The notes beneath the pieces are model-generated. The model did no database searches and had not been told where the DNA came from. It saw only the letters and a list, made by a program, of their open reading frames with translations. Both the position numbers and the translations under genes were made by a program. From the NCBI GenBank assembly GCA_008180335.1, contig VTEF01000002.1, positions 557,973-621,972 on the forward strand: a stretch of 64,000 nucleotides of DNA, in the 5' to 3' direction. The stretch is from Priestia megaterium. GTDB lineage: Bacteria > Bacillota > Bacilli > Bacillales > Bacillaceae_H. This document shows positions 25,388-32,424 of the stretch, piece by piece (within the stretch, counting starts at the first letter, position 1; every line of letters starts with the position of its first letter).

Positions 25388-25995
25388 TGGCTGGACATTT
25401 AGATAAGTCATTGCCGCTTGAGTATCAAGAAGAGCAAGGCCGCATGAATATACTTGGTTTCTGGATTTTTCTAGGTGCCGAGATTGCGCTATTCTCTACG
25501 CTATTTGTCACATATTTAACGTATGATACTCGTACTGCCGGGGGCCCTGGTCCACAAGATTTATTTGTTGTTAAAACGTTTATGATTCAAACATTGTTGC
25601 TTTTATTCAGTAGTTTTACAATGGGAATCGCGATCTTTAAAATGCGTAATAATGATTTAAAAGGTTTATTGATTTGGTTTGTTATTACGCTTTTATTAGG
25701 TGCAGGATTCTTGTTCTACGAAATTGAAGAGTTTATCCTTTATGCAGGTCATGAAGGCGCAACAATGCAAACTAGTGCGTTCTTATCAGCGTTCTTCTCG
25801 CTGCTTGGAACACACGGACTTCACGTTACATTAGGTATTGGTTGGGCGATTTTAGTCATCATTCAACTAGTAAAACGCGGTTTAACACCAATTACAGCAA
25901 GAAAAGTGTTCATTATCGGTTTATACTGGCACTTCCTTGATGTTGTTTGGATCTTCATCTTCACGTATGTATACTTGAACGGATTGGTGGGATAA
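25387..25995 (+). CDS. qoxC: Cytochrome aa3 quinol oxidase subunit III
   Basis: This 202-residue five-span subunit III of the aa3 quinol oxidase stabilises subunit I and proton uptake. Motifs: 'ILGFWIFLGAEIALFSTLFVTY' region near the N-terminus (Glu within the second helix), 'LGTHGLHVTLGIGW' and 'LYWHFLDVVWIFIFT', which carry conserved His/Glu/Trp residues. The ATG overlaps the qoxB stop (TAATG), so translation is coupled. Confidence 0.95.
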   Translation: MAGHLDKSLPLEYQEEQGRMNILGFWIFLGAEIALFSTLFVTYLTYDTRTAGGPGPQDLFVVKTFMIQTLLLLFSSFTMGIAIFKMRNNDLKGLLIWFVITLLLGAGFLFYEIEEFILYAGHEGATMQTSAFLSAFFSLLGTHGLHVTLGIGWAILVIIQLVKRGLTPITARKVFIIGLYWHFLDVVWIFIFTYVYLNGLVG

Positions 25996-25998
25996 GAC

Positions 25999-26307
25999 AT
26001 GGAAAATAAACAAGGCCATAAAGCAGGATTTCCGCTTAGTCATGTGTTTGGGCTTATCCTTTCTTTAGCACTAACATTCGCAGCGCTTGGATTAGTTATG
26101 CTGGCTGATTTGTCTAAAGGCGTAACGATGACACTTATTTCAGTGTTAGCTCTTTTGCAAGCAGCAATGCAGCTAGTAATGTTCATGCACATGACTGAAA
26201 GTGAAAACGGCAAAGTGCAAGTTGCAAACATCCTTTACAGTTTCTTTATTGCTCTTTGTATCATCGTTGGTTCATTATGGATCTTAGCTGATCACTTTAA
26301 CCATTAA
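25999..26307 (+). CDS. qoxD: Cytochrome aa3 quinol oxidase subunit IV
   Basis: This 102-residue subunit IV has three spans. Its helix 'LLQAAMQLVMFMHMTE' and final 'HFNH' are typical of QoxD/CyoD. It begins three bases after qoxC and closes the operon, which ends at a strong bidirectional terminator. Confidence 0.94.
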   Translation: MENKQGHKAGFPLSHVFGLILSLALTFAALGLVMLADLSKGVTMTLISVLALLQAAMQLVMFMHMTESENGKVQVANILYSFFIALCIIVGSLWILADHFNH

Positions 26308-26312
26308 TAAAG

Positions 26313-26349
26313 AAAAAACCACTTGTGTCTTCGGCGCAAGTGGTTTTTT
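26313..26349. terminator. Terminator of qoxABCD (bidirectional)
   Basis: AAAAAACCACTTG-TGTCTTCGGCG-CAAGTGGTTTTTT: long stem with a TTCG-type loop region and T6 tail. Confidence 0.93.
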
Positions 26350-26366
26350 GCATGTATAACTTTATC

Positions 26367-26699
26367 TTATTTTTCTGAATCAGAAGCGTCTTTGTAGCGA
26401 AGCGTTTGATAATAACCAGTGGCGACACGGTCTACAACTTCACCTTTTTCATTTTTATACACTTCATATTCTTCGTATACTTCTACATCATAGCCGTCGA
26501 TTTTCTCCGTTGTTATAAGCACTTGCTGCAGCGTCATAGTAAGCTTTTCTTTTTTGGCTGCTGTTTCGATTTCTTCATCACTTAATGAAAGAGGAGAAAT
26601 CGTTTCAAAGTGTTTTTGTGAATCATGATCAAGATAGCTGACAACGGCAAATAGTCCACTAAAAAAAAGACTGAGAAAAAGCAAACGCATTTTTTGCAT
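26367..26699 (-). CDS. Hypothetical exported protein encoded with uppP
   Basis: This 110-residue protein has an N-terminal signal or anchor (residues 1-21: KMRLLFLSLFFSGLFAVVS) and an acidic soluble part with 'SDEEIETAAKKEKLTMTLQQ' and a strand-rich 'DVEVYEEYEVYKNEKGEVVD'. Its ATG overlaps the region of the uppP stop and uses the GGGGGTG at the end of uppP as ribosome site, so it is the second gene of that operon. No family recognised; a cell-envelope role is inferred only from position. Confidence 0.65.
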   Translation of the reverse strand: MQKMRLLFLSLFFSGLFAVVSYLDHDSQKHFETISPLSLSDEEIETAAKKEKLTMTLQQVLITTEKIDGYDVEVYEEYEVYKNEKGEVVDRVATGYYQTLRYKDASDSEK

Positions 26700-26700
26700 A

Positions 26701-27480
26701 TTAAAACACCCCCGTATACTGACATACTAAAACGACGATGCCAAGAACCCAGACGTACACAGCAAATGTTTTTAGCGAATGATGCTTTAAGTAATTAATC
26801 ATCCATTTTACCGCCGCATAGCCAAACAGTGCTGCAGAACAAGTAGCAACGAATAATGAAAACAGTGAAATATGCTCGACTTCTCCGCTTACTACATCTT
26901 TTAGCTGCAGCATCACTGCTCCGCATATCGCTGGTGTTGATAATAAAAACGAGAAATAAGCTGCTGTTTCACGATCTAGCTTTCTCATTAAGGCAGCGGC
27001 CATCGTTAAGCCTGAGCGTGATACAGCTGGAAAAATAGCGGCTGCTTGAAACGTGCCGATGAATAAGGCATCTCTGTATGAAAGGTCATCCATTTTTTTA
27101 AATCCTTTTTTCACGGAATCAGCAAACCATAAAAATAACCCGGTCGCCAAGAACTCCCATCCAATTGTTGAACCTGTTGTGGAAATTTCTTCAAAATAAT
27201 CTTTAAATAATAATCCAACAACAACGGCAGGAATGGTTCCCACAATTAATAACAATGTTAATTTACTAAAAGGATGGCGAATCACATGCCAAATTTCTTG
27301 TTTATAAAAAACAAACACCGCAATTAACGTACCAACATGAAGCATCGTATCTAAATACAAACCGGCATCATCGAGGCCGAATAAATGGCGGCCTAAATAT
27401 AAATGCCCTGTACTGCTAATTGGCAAAAACTCTGTTAATCCTTGAATAATTCCTAAAATCAACGCTTCAACCCATGACAT
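26701..27480 (-). CDS. uppP: Undecaprenyl-diphosphatase
   Basis: This 259-residue polytopic enzyme removes phosphate from undecaprenyl pyrophosphate, recycling the lipid carrier for peptidoglycan and teichoic acid; high dosage gives bacitracin resistance. Both family motifs are clear: 'QGLTEFLPISSTGHLYL' (residues 13-29, with Glu and the SSTGH loop) and 'FPAVSRSGLTMAAALMRKLD' (about 160-180). ATG 27480 follows AGAGGTG; a 21-residue N-terminal extension is not supported. Confidence 0.95.
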   Translation of the reverse strand: MSWVEALILGIIQGLTEFLPISSTGHLYLGRHLFGLDDAGLYLDTMLHVGTLIAVFVFYKQEIWHVIRHPFSKLTLLLIVGTIPAVVVGLLFKDYFEEISTTGSTIGWEFLATGLFLWFADSVKKGFKKMDDLSYRDALFIGTFQAAAIFPAVSRSGLTMAAALMRKLDRETAAYFSFLLSTPAICGAVMLQLKDVVSGEVEHISLFSLFVATCSAALFGYAAVKWMINYLKHHSLKTFAVYVWVLGIVVLVCQYTGVF

Positions 27481-27703
27481 TTTCTCACCTCTTACAGCGT
27501 GTCCTTGTAACATTGTATCGACAAGAGGGGACGAACATGACAAAAAGATGATGTAAACGTAGGGTGATTTATGATAAAGAGGATATATTCAACTAGGATA
27601 AGTAAGTGTATTTAAGCAAAAAGTAAAACATGAAACATTCAGTTAGTTTGGGAATGCTAAAGGCAAATACATTTTTCCTTCGCTTTCTCGCGTCAACCAA
27701 TCG

Positions 27704-27742
27704 CGCTTCAGCAAGTCTTGCATCAAAAGTGCTCGCTGAAGC
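27704..27742 (+). promoter_or_regulatory. Leader stem-loop before the 27759 gene
   Basis: GCTTCAGC (27705-27712) can pair with GCTGAAGC (27735-27742). The right arm ends three bases before the GAGGAGG ribosome site of the next gene, so folding could affect translation. No T tract follows. Confidence 0.4.
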
Positions 27743-27758
27743 AGAGGAGGTGTTCATC

Positions 27759-28172
27759 ATGACTAAAAAAGTGTGGATCGCACTTCTTTTATGCTTCATC
27801 ATGGCATGGCCACATACGGCGATGGGACAACAAACAAAAGTAGAAGTGTTTCAAATCGATGCAGGTAAAGTCGTTCGTTCAGAAAATAAAACGGACCTTG
27901 TACAGCAAGAAGCAGAGAAAAGTTTAGCATCAATTACAGGTGTCTTTAAAAAAGTAAACCCACTGCCAAACACAGGTTATTTAGTAAAAGTGCCGCTTGA
28001 TCCGGCAGTGCAGATCAATCATCAAACGTTAAGCACGTTAGCAAATGAAGCGGTGTTTGTCATTAGCACAGAACAGCAGCCTGTCATTATGCTGTATGAT
28101 AATGAAAACAGGGTATATTTTTTTGAATTTAATCATGATCTTTCTGCGTTGCGAAAAGAGTTACAGCTTTAA
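27759..28172 (+). CDS. Hypothetical secreted protein (137 aa)
   Basis: ATG 27759 follows GAGGAGGTG. A signal peptide (residues 1-23, cleavage after TAMG) is followed by a small domain with 'TKVEVFQIDAGKVVRSE', 'SLASITGVFKKVNPLPNTGY' and 'VIMLYDNENRVYFFEFNHD'. No cysteine or catalytic motif is seen. It ends at its own terminator. The gene is monocistronic and of unknown function. Confidence 0.65.
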   Translation: MTKKVWIALLLCFIMAWPHTAMGQQTKVEVFQIDAGKVVRSENKTDLVQQEAEKSLASITGVFKKVNPLPNTGYLVKVPLDPAVQINHQTLSTLANEAVFVISTEQQPVIMLYDNENRVYFFEFNHDLSALRKELQL

Positions 28173-28199
28173 GTCATCTTTATAGATGACTTTTTTTAT
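28171..28199 (+). terminator. Terminator after the 27759 gene
   Basis: AAGTCATCT-TTAT-AGATGACTT followed by TTTTTAT, starting at the stop codon. Confidence 0.88.
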
Positions 28200-28273
28200 G
28201 CAATAATTGACAGTTTATTCAATCAACTGTAATATATTTAGAAAAATCAAATATTTTTCAGGGGGATGGTAAG

Positions 28274-28837
28274 ATGATAGGATTACGACCATTTACGAAA
28301 AAACACTTTAAACAGCTTATCGATTGGATTCCCTCCGAATCGTTTATGATACAGTGGAGCGGGTCAAGTTTTACATATCCGCTTACCCCAAGACAGCTCA
28401 AGCACTATATTCGATATGCAAATGAAGAAGGCGCAACTACCCATGCATTCGCAGTTGTCAACGAACAAACAGAAGAAGTAATCGGCCATATTTCTCTAGC
28501 TTATATTGATTATTATAATAAAACAGGTCGTATCGGCCGCGTTTTGTTAAAAGAAGAAGAGCGGGGAAAAGGGTATTGCTATCAAATGTTTGAAAAGACT
28601 CTTACATTTGGCTTTGAAGAATTGCAGCTGCACCGCATCTCACTTGGTGTATTTGATTTTAATGTGAAAGCGATTCAATCGTATGAGCGAATCGGCTTTG
28701 TAAGAGAAGGGTTAATGAGAGATGTGAAACTCGTAGACGGTCAATATTGGAACATAATTGAAATGAGCATGCTCGAAAATGAATGGATGAACCGTTCACA
28801 AAGATATGATGAAGAGTTGGCAGATAAAATTAATTAA
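28274..28837 (+). CDS. GNAT N-acetyltransferase (RimJ/RimL group)
   Basis: This 187-residue acetyltransferase opens 'MIGLRPFTKKHFKQLIDWIP' with 'WSGSSFTYPLT', typical of a Bacillus GNAT subgroup. It has the acetyl-CoA motif 'EEERGKGYCYQMFEKTL' and the C-terminal 'LGVFDFNVKAIQSYERIGF' plus 'VREGLMRD'. Substrate unknown. GGGGGATGG precedes ATG 28274. Single gene. Confidence 0.87.
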   Translation: MIGLRPFTKKHFKQLIDWIPSESFMIQWSGSSFTYPLTPRQLKHYIRYANEEGATTHAFAVVNEQTEEVIGHISLAYIDYYNKTGRIGRVLLKEEERGKGYCYQMFEKTLTFGFEELQLHRISLGVFDFNVKAIQSYERIGFVREGLMRDVKLVDGQYWNIIEMSMLENEWMNRSQRYDEELADKIN

Positions 28838-28847
28838 TTTATAAAGT

Positions 28848-28891
28848 AAAGCTGACACACCTTGTTGCTGCAACAGGGTGTGTCAGCTTTA
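28848..28891. terminator. Long stem-loop after GNAT gene
   Basis: AAAGCTGACACACC-TTGTTGCTGCAACA-GGGTGTGTCAGCTTT gives a stem of about 14 bp plus an inner TTGTTGC/GCAACA extension. It has no T tract beyond TTTA, but is very stable. Confidence 0.7.
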
Positions 28892-29001
28892 GCGAATACG
28901 TGTATGAAAATAAAGGGAAACTTCTTTTCAGCGGGGTTGCTGTCGGTTTAGAGTGGATAACCTGTAAAGAAAAAGTGTTGATAAGCGGAGTGAGTGATTA
29001 G

Positions 29002-29391
29002 ATGCAAAAGCCAAAAGTCGAAGAAGAACAGACAAATAAAACAATTGATTCCAAGTATATTCAGCAGCATTTAGCAAATGAACGTACGTTTTTGGCATGG
29101 GTACGCACAGCTATTGCGATTATAGGAGTGGGTTTTTTAGTAACAAACTTGCACTTTACGATTAAATCAAGCCTTGCACCAGTAGGTAATATGTTAGCTG
29201 ACGCGATCGGTTTATTTTCAGTCGTATTAGGTATTCTTACAATCATCGTAGCAACAGTAGATTATTTTAAAAAAGTTAAAGCAATTAACACTCAAACATT
29301 TATGGCATCTAAAAGCATTATTGTAATCGTAGCGGTCGTGATTATTTTCATTGCATTAATATTTGGTGCCTATTTTTTTATTCCATTCTAA
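29002..29391 (+). CDS. YidH/DUF202 family membrane protein
   Basis: This 129-residue protein has the DUF202 signature 'LANERTFLAWVRTAIAIIGVG' around the first span (residues 25-50) and two more spans (about 68-88 and 102-127). Related domains occur in VTC polyphosphate complexes of yeast, but bacterial stand-alone members have no known role. The site GGAGTGAG precedes ATG 29002. A CstR-type promoter starts eight bases after its stop, so it is the gene just upstream of the sulfur cluster, not under that promoter. Confidence 0.87.
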   Translation: MQKPKVEEEQTNKTIDSKYIQQHLANERTFLAWVRTAIAIIGVGFLVTNLHFTIKSSLAPVGNMLADAIGLFSVVLGILTIIVATVDYFKKVKAINTQTFMASKSIIVIVAVVIIFIALIFGAYFFIPF

Positions 29392-29398
29392 AAAACAG

Positions 29399-29425
29399 TT
29401 GACAATATACCTATAGGGGTATAAT
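29399..29425 (+). promoter_or_regulatory. Promoter with CstR-type operator in the spacer (site 2)
   Basis: A consensus TTGACA (29399-29404) and TATAAT (29420-29425, 15-base spacer; TAATAT at 29422 gives 17) flank ATACCTATAGGGGTAT (29407-29422). Repressor binding here would block polymerase. It is the best CstR-type site in the window. Confidence 0.8.
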
Positions 29426-29429
29426 ATAA

Positions 29430-29643
29430 GTTTTGTAAAAGCTGCACAGCAATAACTAAGCAAATCATGGTCAACTAGTTAATCTTTCGCTTAGTTGCCT
29501 TGAAGTGAGAGTCTGATCGTATGTAGATGAATCTATGTACTTCAAAAAAGAAGGAGCGAAGCCGATGAAGGAAAGCAAGATGAATAGAAGCAGCAAGCAT
29601 GCTTATTAAAGCCGTTAAAATGAAAAGGTTGGCACCTTTTTTT
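29430..29643 (+). ncRNA. Candidate short CstR-controlled transcript with a 14-residue peptide frame and own terminator
   Basis: About 215 bases between promoter site 2 and the terminator at 29620-29643 (AAAAGGT-TGGC-ACCTTTT, T7). Stems seen: AACTAAGC (29454-29461) with GCTTAGTT (29489-29496); a hairpin GTATGTAGA-TGAA-TCTATGTAC (29519-29540); and TTGAAGT (29500-29506) with ACTTCAA (29539-29545), which competes with the previous hairpin for bases 29539-29540. An AAGGAG site (29551) precedes ATG 29565 and a frame of 14 codons (MKESKMNRSSKHAY, stop at 29609). It could be a small regulatory RNA, a leader-peptide attenuator for dsrE, or a peptide gene. Confidence 0.5.
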
Positions 29644-29651
29644 GATTAACT

Positions 29652-29668
29652 ATATACCTATAGGGGTA
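29652..29668 (+). promoter_or_regulatory. CstR-type operator (site 3) before dsrE
   Basis: TATACCTATAGGGGTAA lies 9 bases after the terminator of the short transcript and 110 bases before the DsrE-like gene. A weak -10 (TATAAA, 29681-29686) follows; no good -35 is evident. Confidence 0.65.
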
Positions 29669-29778
29669 AAGGTAAAACTGTATAAAAGAATTGAAAATTA
29701 AATGCAAACTAATAGAGACTTATCATCTGTATCTTTTTTAATTTAAAAAAGCAGTGTCTACATGATAGGAGGATGACG

Positions 29779-30258
29779 ATGACTGAAACGAAAAAAACAA
29801 CGATTGTATTGTTTAGCGGAGACTATGATAAAGCGATGGCCGCTTATATTATTGCAAATGGTGCAACAGCATATGATCACGAAGTAACGATTTTTCATAC
29901 GTTTTGGGGGCTGAATGCATTAAGGAAAGAAGAGAATATCTCTGTTAAAAAAGGGTTTATGGAAAAAATATTTGGCAAAATGATGCCAAGAGGTGCAGAT
30001 AAGATGGGCTTATCTAAAATGAATTTTGCAGGCTTTGGCCCAAAAATGATTAAAGGTATTATGAAAAAGCATAATGCTATTCCATTACCTCAGTTAATTG
30101 AAATGGCACAAGAGCAAGATGTAAAATTAGTAGCATGCACAATGACAATGGATTTATTAGGTCTTCAAACAGAAGAATTGTTAGATAACATTGAATATGC
30201 AGGTGTTGCGGCATATTTAGGTGATGCAGAAGACGGAAATGTGAATTTATTTATCTAG
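29779..30258 (+). CDS. DsrE/DsrF-like sulfur carrier protein (YrkE-like)
   Basis: This ~159-residue cytoplasmic protein of the DsrE family opens 'TTIVLFSGDYDKAMAAYIIA' (nucleotide-like Rossmann strand-helix). It has 'FHTFWGLNALRKE' and 'VKLVACTMTMDLLGLQTEEL', where the Cys in 'VACTMTMDLLG' is the family's sulfur-accepting residue. Such proteins pass persulfide sulfur to and from TusA and rhodanese. ATG 29779 follows AGGAGG by seven bases. It is the first protein gene of the block corresponding to B. subtilis yrkE-yrkF-yrkH-yrkI-yrkJ. Confidence 0.9.
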   Translation: MTETKKTTIVLFSGDYDKAMAAYIIANGATAYDHEVTIFHTFWGLNALRKEENISVKKGFMEKIFGKMMPRGADKMGLSKMNFAGFGPKMIKGIMKKHNAIPLPQLIEMAQEQDVKLVACTMTMDLLGLQTEELLDNIEYAGVAAYLGDAEDGNVNLFI

Positions 30259-30308
30259 TTCGATTAGGGATACTGACATCAACAAGCAAATATTTTTTGA
30301 ATTTATTT

Positions 30309-30324
30309 ATACCCCAATGGGTAA
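30309..30324 (+). promoter_or_regulatory. CstR-type operator (site 4) before the TusA-rhodanese gene
   Basis: ATACCCCAATGGGTAA, with the right half one G shorter than the others. It ends four bases before the GAGGAGGG ribosome site, so the repressor could act as a roadblock. Confidence 0.6.
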
Positions 30325-30341
30325 TGAGGAGGGTGTTTTCA

Positions 30342-30911
30342 ATGAAATCATTGCACACAGATCTTGTGTTAGATGCAAAAGGATTAGCATGTCCAATGCC
30401 AATTGTCAAAACAAAAAAAGCAATGGCAGAATTACAAGAAGGGCAAGTATTAGAAGTGTTAGCTACAGACAAGGGGTCAACAGCAGACATTAAAGCATGG
30501 GTTCAAAGTGCAGGTCACTACTATGTAGGAACCATTGAAGAAGGCGGTGTATTAAAACATTTTTTAAGAAAAGCCAGTACGGAAGAAACGCAACAGAAAA
30601 AGCATCCGCATGTGATTAATAATGCCGAATTAGAAAGGGTGGTTGAGCAGCAGAAGAATGTGATGATACTTGATGTACGCGAAGAAGCAGAGTATGCATT
30701 TAATCACATCCCAGGAACGGTATCGATTCCGTTAGGTGAATTAGAGCGCCGTATGAACGAGCTTGATAAAAATCAAGAGATTTACGTGGTATGCCGCACA
30801 GGAAGCCGCAGTGATTTAGCTGCACAGAAGCTAATAGAAAAAGGGTTTAAAAACGTAACTAACGTTGTGCCTGGCATGAGCCAGTGGACTGGTAAAACAA
30901 CAGCTATTTAA
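30342..30911 (+). CDS. TusA-rhodanese fusion sulfurtransferase (YrkF-like)
   Basis: This 189-residue fusion has an N-terminal TusA/SirA sulfur-carrier domain (residues 1-75, 'LDAKGLACPMPIVKTKKAM' with the reactive Cys in CPMP). A rhodanese domain (about 90-189) has 'VMILDVREEAEYAFNHIPG', 'SIPLGELERRM' and the active loop 'VVCRTGSRSDLAA' with catalytic Cys. It should accept persulfide sulfur on both domains. ATG 30342 is set by GAGGAGGGTG eight bases upstream. Its TusA part is nearly identical to the stand-alone TusA at 32152, even at DNA level. Confidence 0.94.
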   Translation: MKSLHTDLVLDAKGLACPMPIVKTKKAMAELQEGQVLEVLATDKGSTADIKAWVQSAGHYYVGTIEEGGVLKHFLRKASTEETQQKKHPHVINNAELERVVEQQKNVMILDVREEAEYAFNHIPGTVSIPLGELERRMNELDKNQEIYVVCRTGSRSDLAAQKLIEKGFKNVTNVVPGMSQWTGKTTAI

Positions 30912-30962
30912 GCGCAGTAGCTGCAGCGTAATATTCTGCCTGTTTATTTTTTGAGGAAAAAT

Positions 30963-30978
30963 ATACCATAGGGGGTAA
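30963..30978 (+). promoter_or_regulatory. CstR-type operator (site 5) before the rhodanese-MBL gene
   Basis: ATACCATAGGGGGTAA, a member of the same repeated family, ends five bases before the GTG start at 30983. Confidence 0.65.
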
Positions 30979-30982
30979 TGGA

Positions 30983-32110
30983 GTGGCGGTAAACAAAATG
31001 AATGCAAAAGAAGTAACACAAAAAGTGATGAACAAAGAATCATTATTTATTTTAGATGTTCGCAACGAAAGTGATTTTCAAGACTGGAAAATCGAAGGAG
31101 AAAATTTTCAGTATTTAAACATTCCTTATTTTCAATTACTTGATGGGGTGGAAGAAGTCTTAGATCAGGTGCCAAAAGACCATGACATATTAGTTGTGTG
31201 CGCAAAAGAAGGCTCATCGGTGATGGTCGCAGAAATGCTGTCTGAAGCAGGCGTTGCGGTTTCTTATTTACAAGGCGGCATGAAAGCATGGAGTGAACAT
31301 TTAGAACCGATTAAAATTGGGGATTTAACCGATGGTGGAGAAATTTATCAGTTTGTACGTATTGGTAAAGGCTGTTTATCTTACATGATTGTCTCAAACG
31401 GTGAAGCGGCTGTCATTGATTCTGCACGTATGACAGATCTTTATCTTGAATTTGCAAAAAGCATTGGAGTGAAAATTACACATGTATTTGATACGCACCT
31501 TCATGCTGATCATATTTCAGGAGGACGAACACTTGCAGAAAAAACGAATGCAACCTATTGGCTGCCTCCGAAAGACGCAGCAGAAGTAACGTTTGAATAT
31601 GAAGCGTTAGAAGATGGCAGCGATGTGAAATTTGGTGAGACGACAATTTCAATTCATGCGTTATATTCTCCGGGGCACACAATTGGATCGACTTCATTCA
31701 TCGTCGATCAGCAATATTTACTTTCTGGCGATAGTTTATTTATTGATTCAATTGGCAGACCAGATTTAGCAGGAATGGCCCAAGATTGGGTTGGAGACTT
31801 AAGAGAAACGCTTTATACACGTTACAAAGACTTATCAGATGAGTTAATCGTATTGCCAGCTCATTTTATGATTATTGATGAATTAAATGAAGATGGCAGC
31901 GTTGCTGAGAAATTAAGTGTGTTATATGCAAAAAATCATGGATTAAAGATTGAAGATGAAAATGAGTTCAGAAAAATTGTCACAGAAAATTTGCCGCCGC
32001 AGCCTAACGCATATAAGGAAATTCGTGACACTAATATGGGGAAAATGAGCCCTGATGAAGAAAAACAGCGTGAAATGGAAATTGGACCGAATCGTTGTGC
32101 GATTCGTTAA
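30983..32110 (+). CDS. Rhodanese / metallo-beta-lactamase fusion, persulfide dioxygenase-like (YrkH-like)
   Basis: This ~375-residue protein has an N-terminal rhodanese domain (residues 1-105: '[15 protein letters not shown]', active loop '[12 protein letters not shown]' with Cys). A metallo-beta-lactamase fold domain of the ETHE1/CstB type follows, with metal ligands '[11 protein letters not shown]', '[12 protein letters not shown]', '[15 protein letters not shown]' and 'PAHFMI'. ETHE1-type enzymes oxidise glutathione or CoA persulfide to sulfite; the adjacent sulfite-type exporter fits that. GTG 30983 follows GGGGGT; ATG 30998 is an alternative start with GGAGTGG farther away. Confidence 0.93.
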   Translation: MAVNKMNAKEVTQKVMNKESLFILDVRNESDFQDWKIEGENFQYLNIPYFQLLDGVEEVLDQVPKDHDILVVCAKEGSSVMVAEMLSEAGVAVSYLQGGMKAWSEHLEPIKIGDLTDGGEIYQFVRIGKGCLSYMIVSNGEAAVIDSARMTDLYLEFAKSIGVKITHVFDTHLHADHISGGRTLAEKTNATYWLPPKDAAEVTFEYEALEDGSDVKFGETTISIHALYSPGHTIGSTSFIVDQQYLLSGDSLFIDSIGRPDLAGMAQDWVGDLRETLYTRYKDLSDELIVLPAHFMIIDELNEDGSVAEKLSVLYAKNHGLKIEDENEFRKIVTENLPPQPNAYKEIRDTNMGKMSPDEEKQREMEIGPNRCAIR

Positions 32111-32151
32111 CTTAGATAGATGAAATTAAGCATATCTGGGAGGGGTTTGGA

Positions 32152-32379
32152 ATGAACGTAAGCAAAGTATTAGATGCAAAAGGATTAGCATGCCCGATGC
32201 CGATTGTCAAAACAAAAAAAGCAATGACTGAGCTTGAAACAGGCCAAGTGTTAGAAGTGCATACGACAGACAAAGGAGCAAAAAGTGACCTAGCTGCTTG
32301 GGCTAAATCAAGCGGCCATGAATTAGTAAAGCACGAAGAAGACAGTGATGTCTTAACGTTCTGGATTAAAAAAGGCTAA
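32152..32379 (+). CDS. TusA/SirA family sulfur carrier (YrkI-like)
   Basis: This 75-residue stand-alone TusA has 'VLDAKGLACPMPIVKTKKAM' with sulfur-carrying Cys near residue 13, followed by 'VLEVHTTDKGAKSDLAAWAK'. GGGAGGGG precedes ATG 32152. It is 41 bases after the rhodanese-MBL gene and is followed by a terminator-like hairpin before the permease gene. Confidence 0.94.
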   Translation: MNVSKVLDAKGLACPMPIVKTKKAMTELETGQVLEVHTTDKGAKSDLAAWAKSSGHELVKHEEDSDVLTFWIKKG

Positions 32380-32382
32380 TGA

Positions 32383-32409
32383 AAAGGAACCATCTTGGTT
32401 CCTTTTTTT
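32383..32409 (+). terminator. Intra-operon terminator/attenuator between tusA and the permease gene
   Basis: AAAGGAACC-ATCTT-GGTTCCTTT followed by TTTT. It sits three bases after the tusA stop, and its tail runs into the AAAGGAGAGG ribosome site of the permease gene. It should reduce, not abolish, downstream expression. Confidence 0.75.
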
Positions 32410-32424
32410 AAAGGAGAGGTTTTG

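Noticed and set aside
29407-29668. Two ATACCTATAGGGGTA sequences considered as a short direct-repeat array
   Set aside because: Spacing is irregular (245 bases) and related copies occur at other promoters, so operator sites explain them better than a CRISPR or repeat array.
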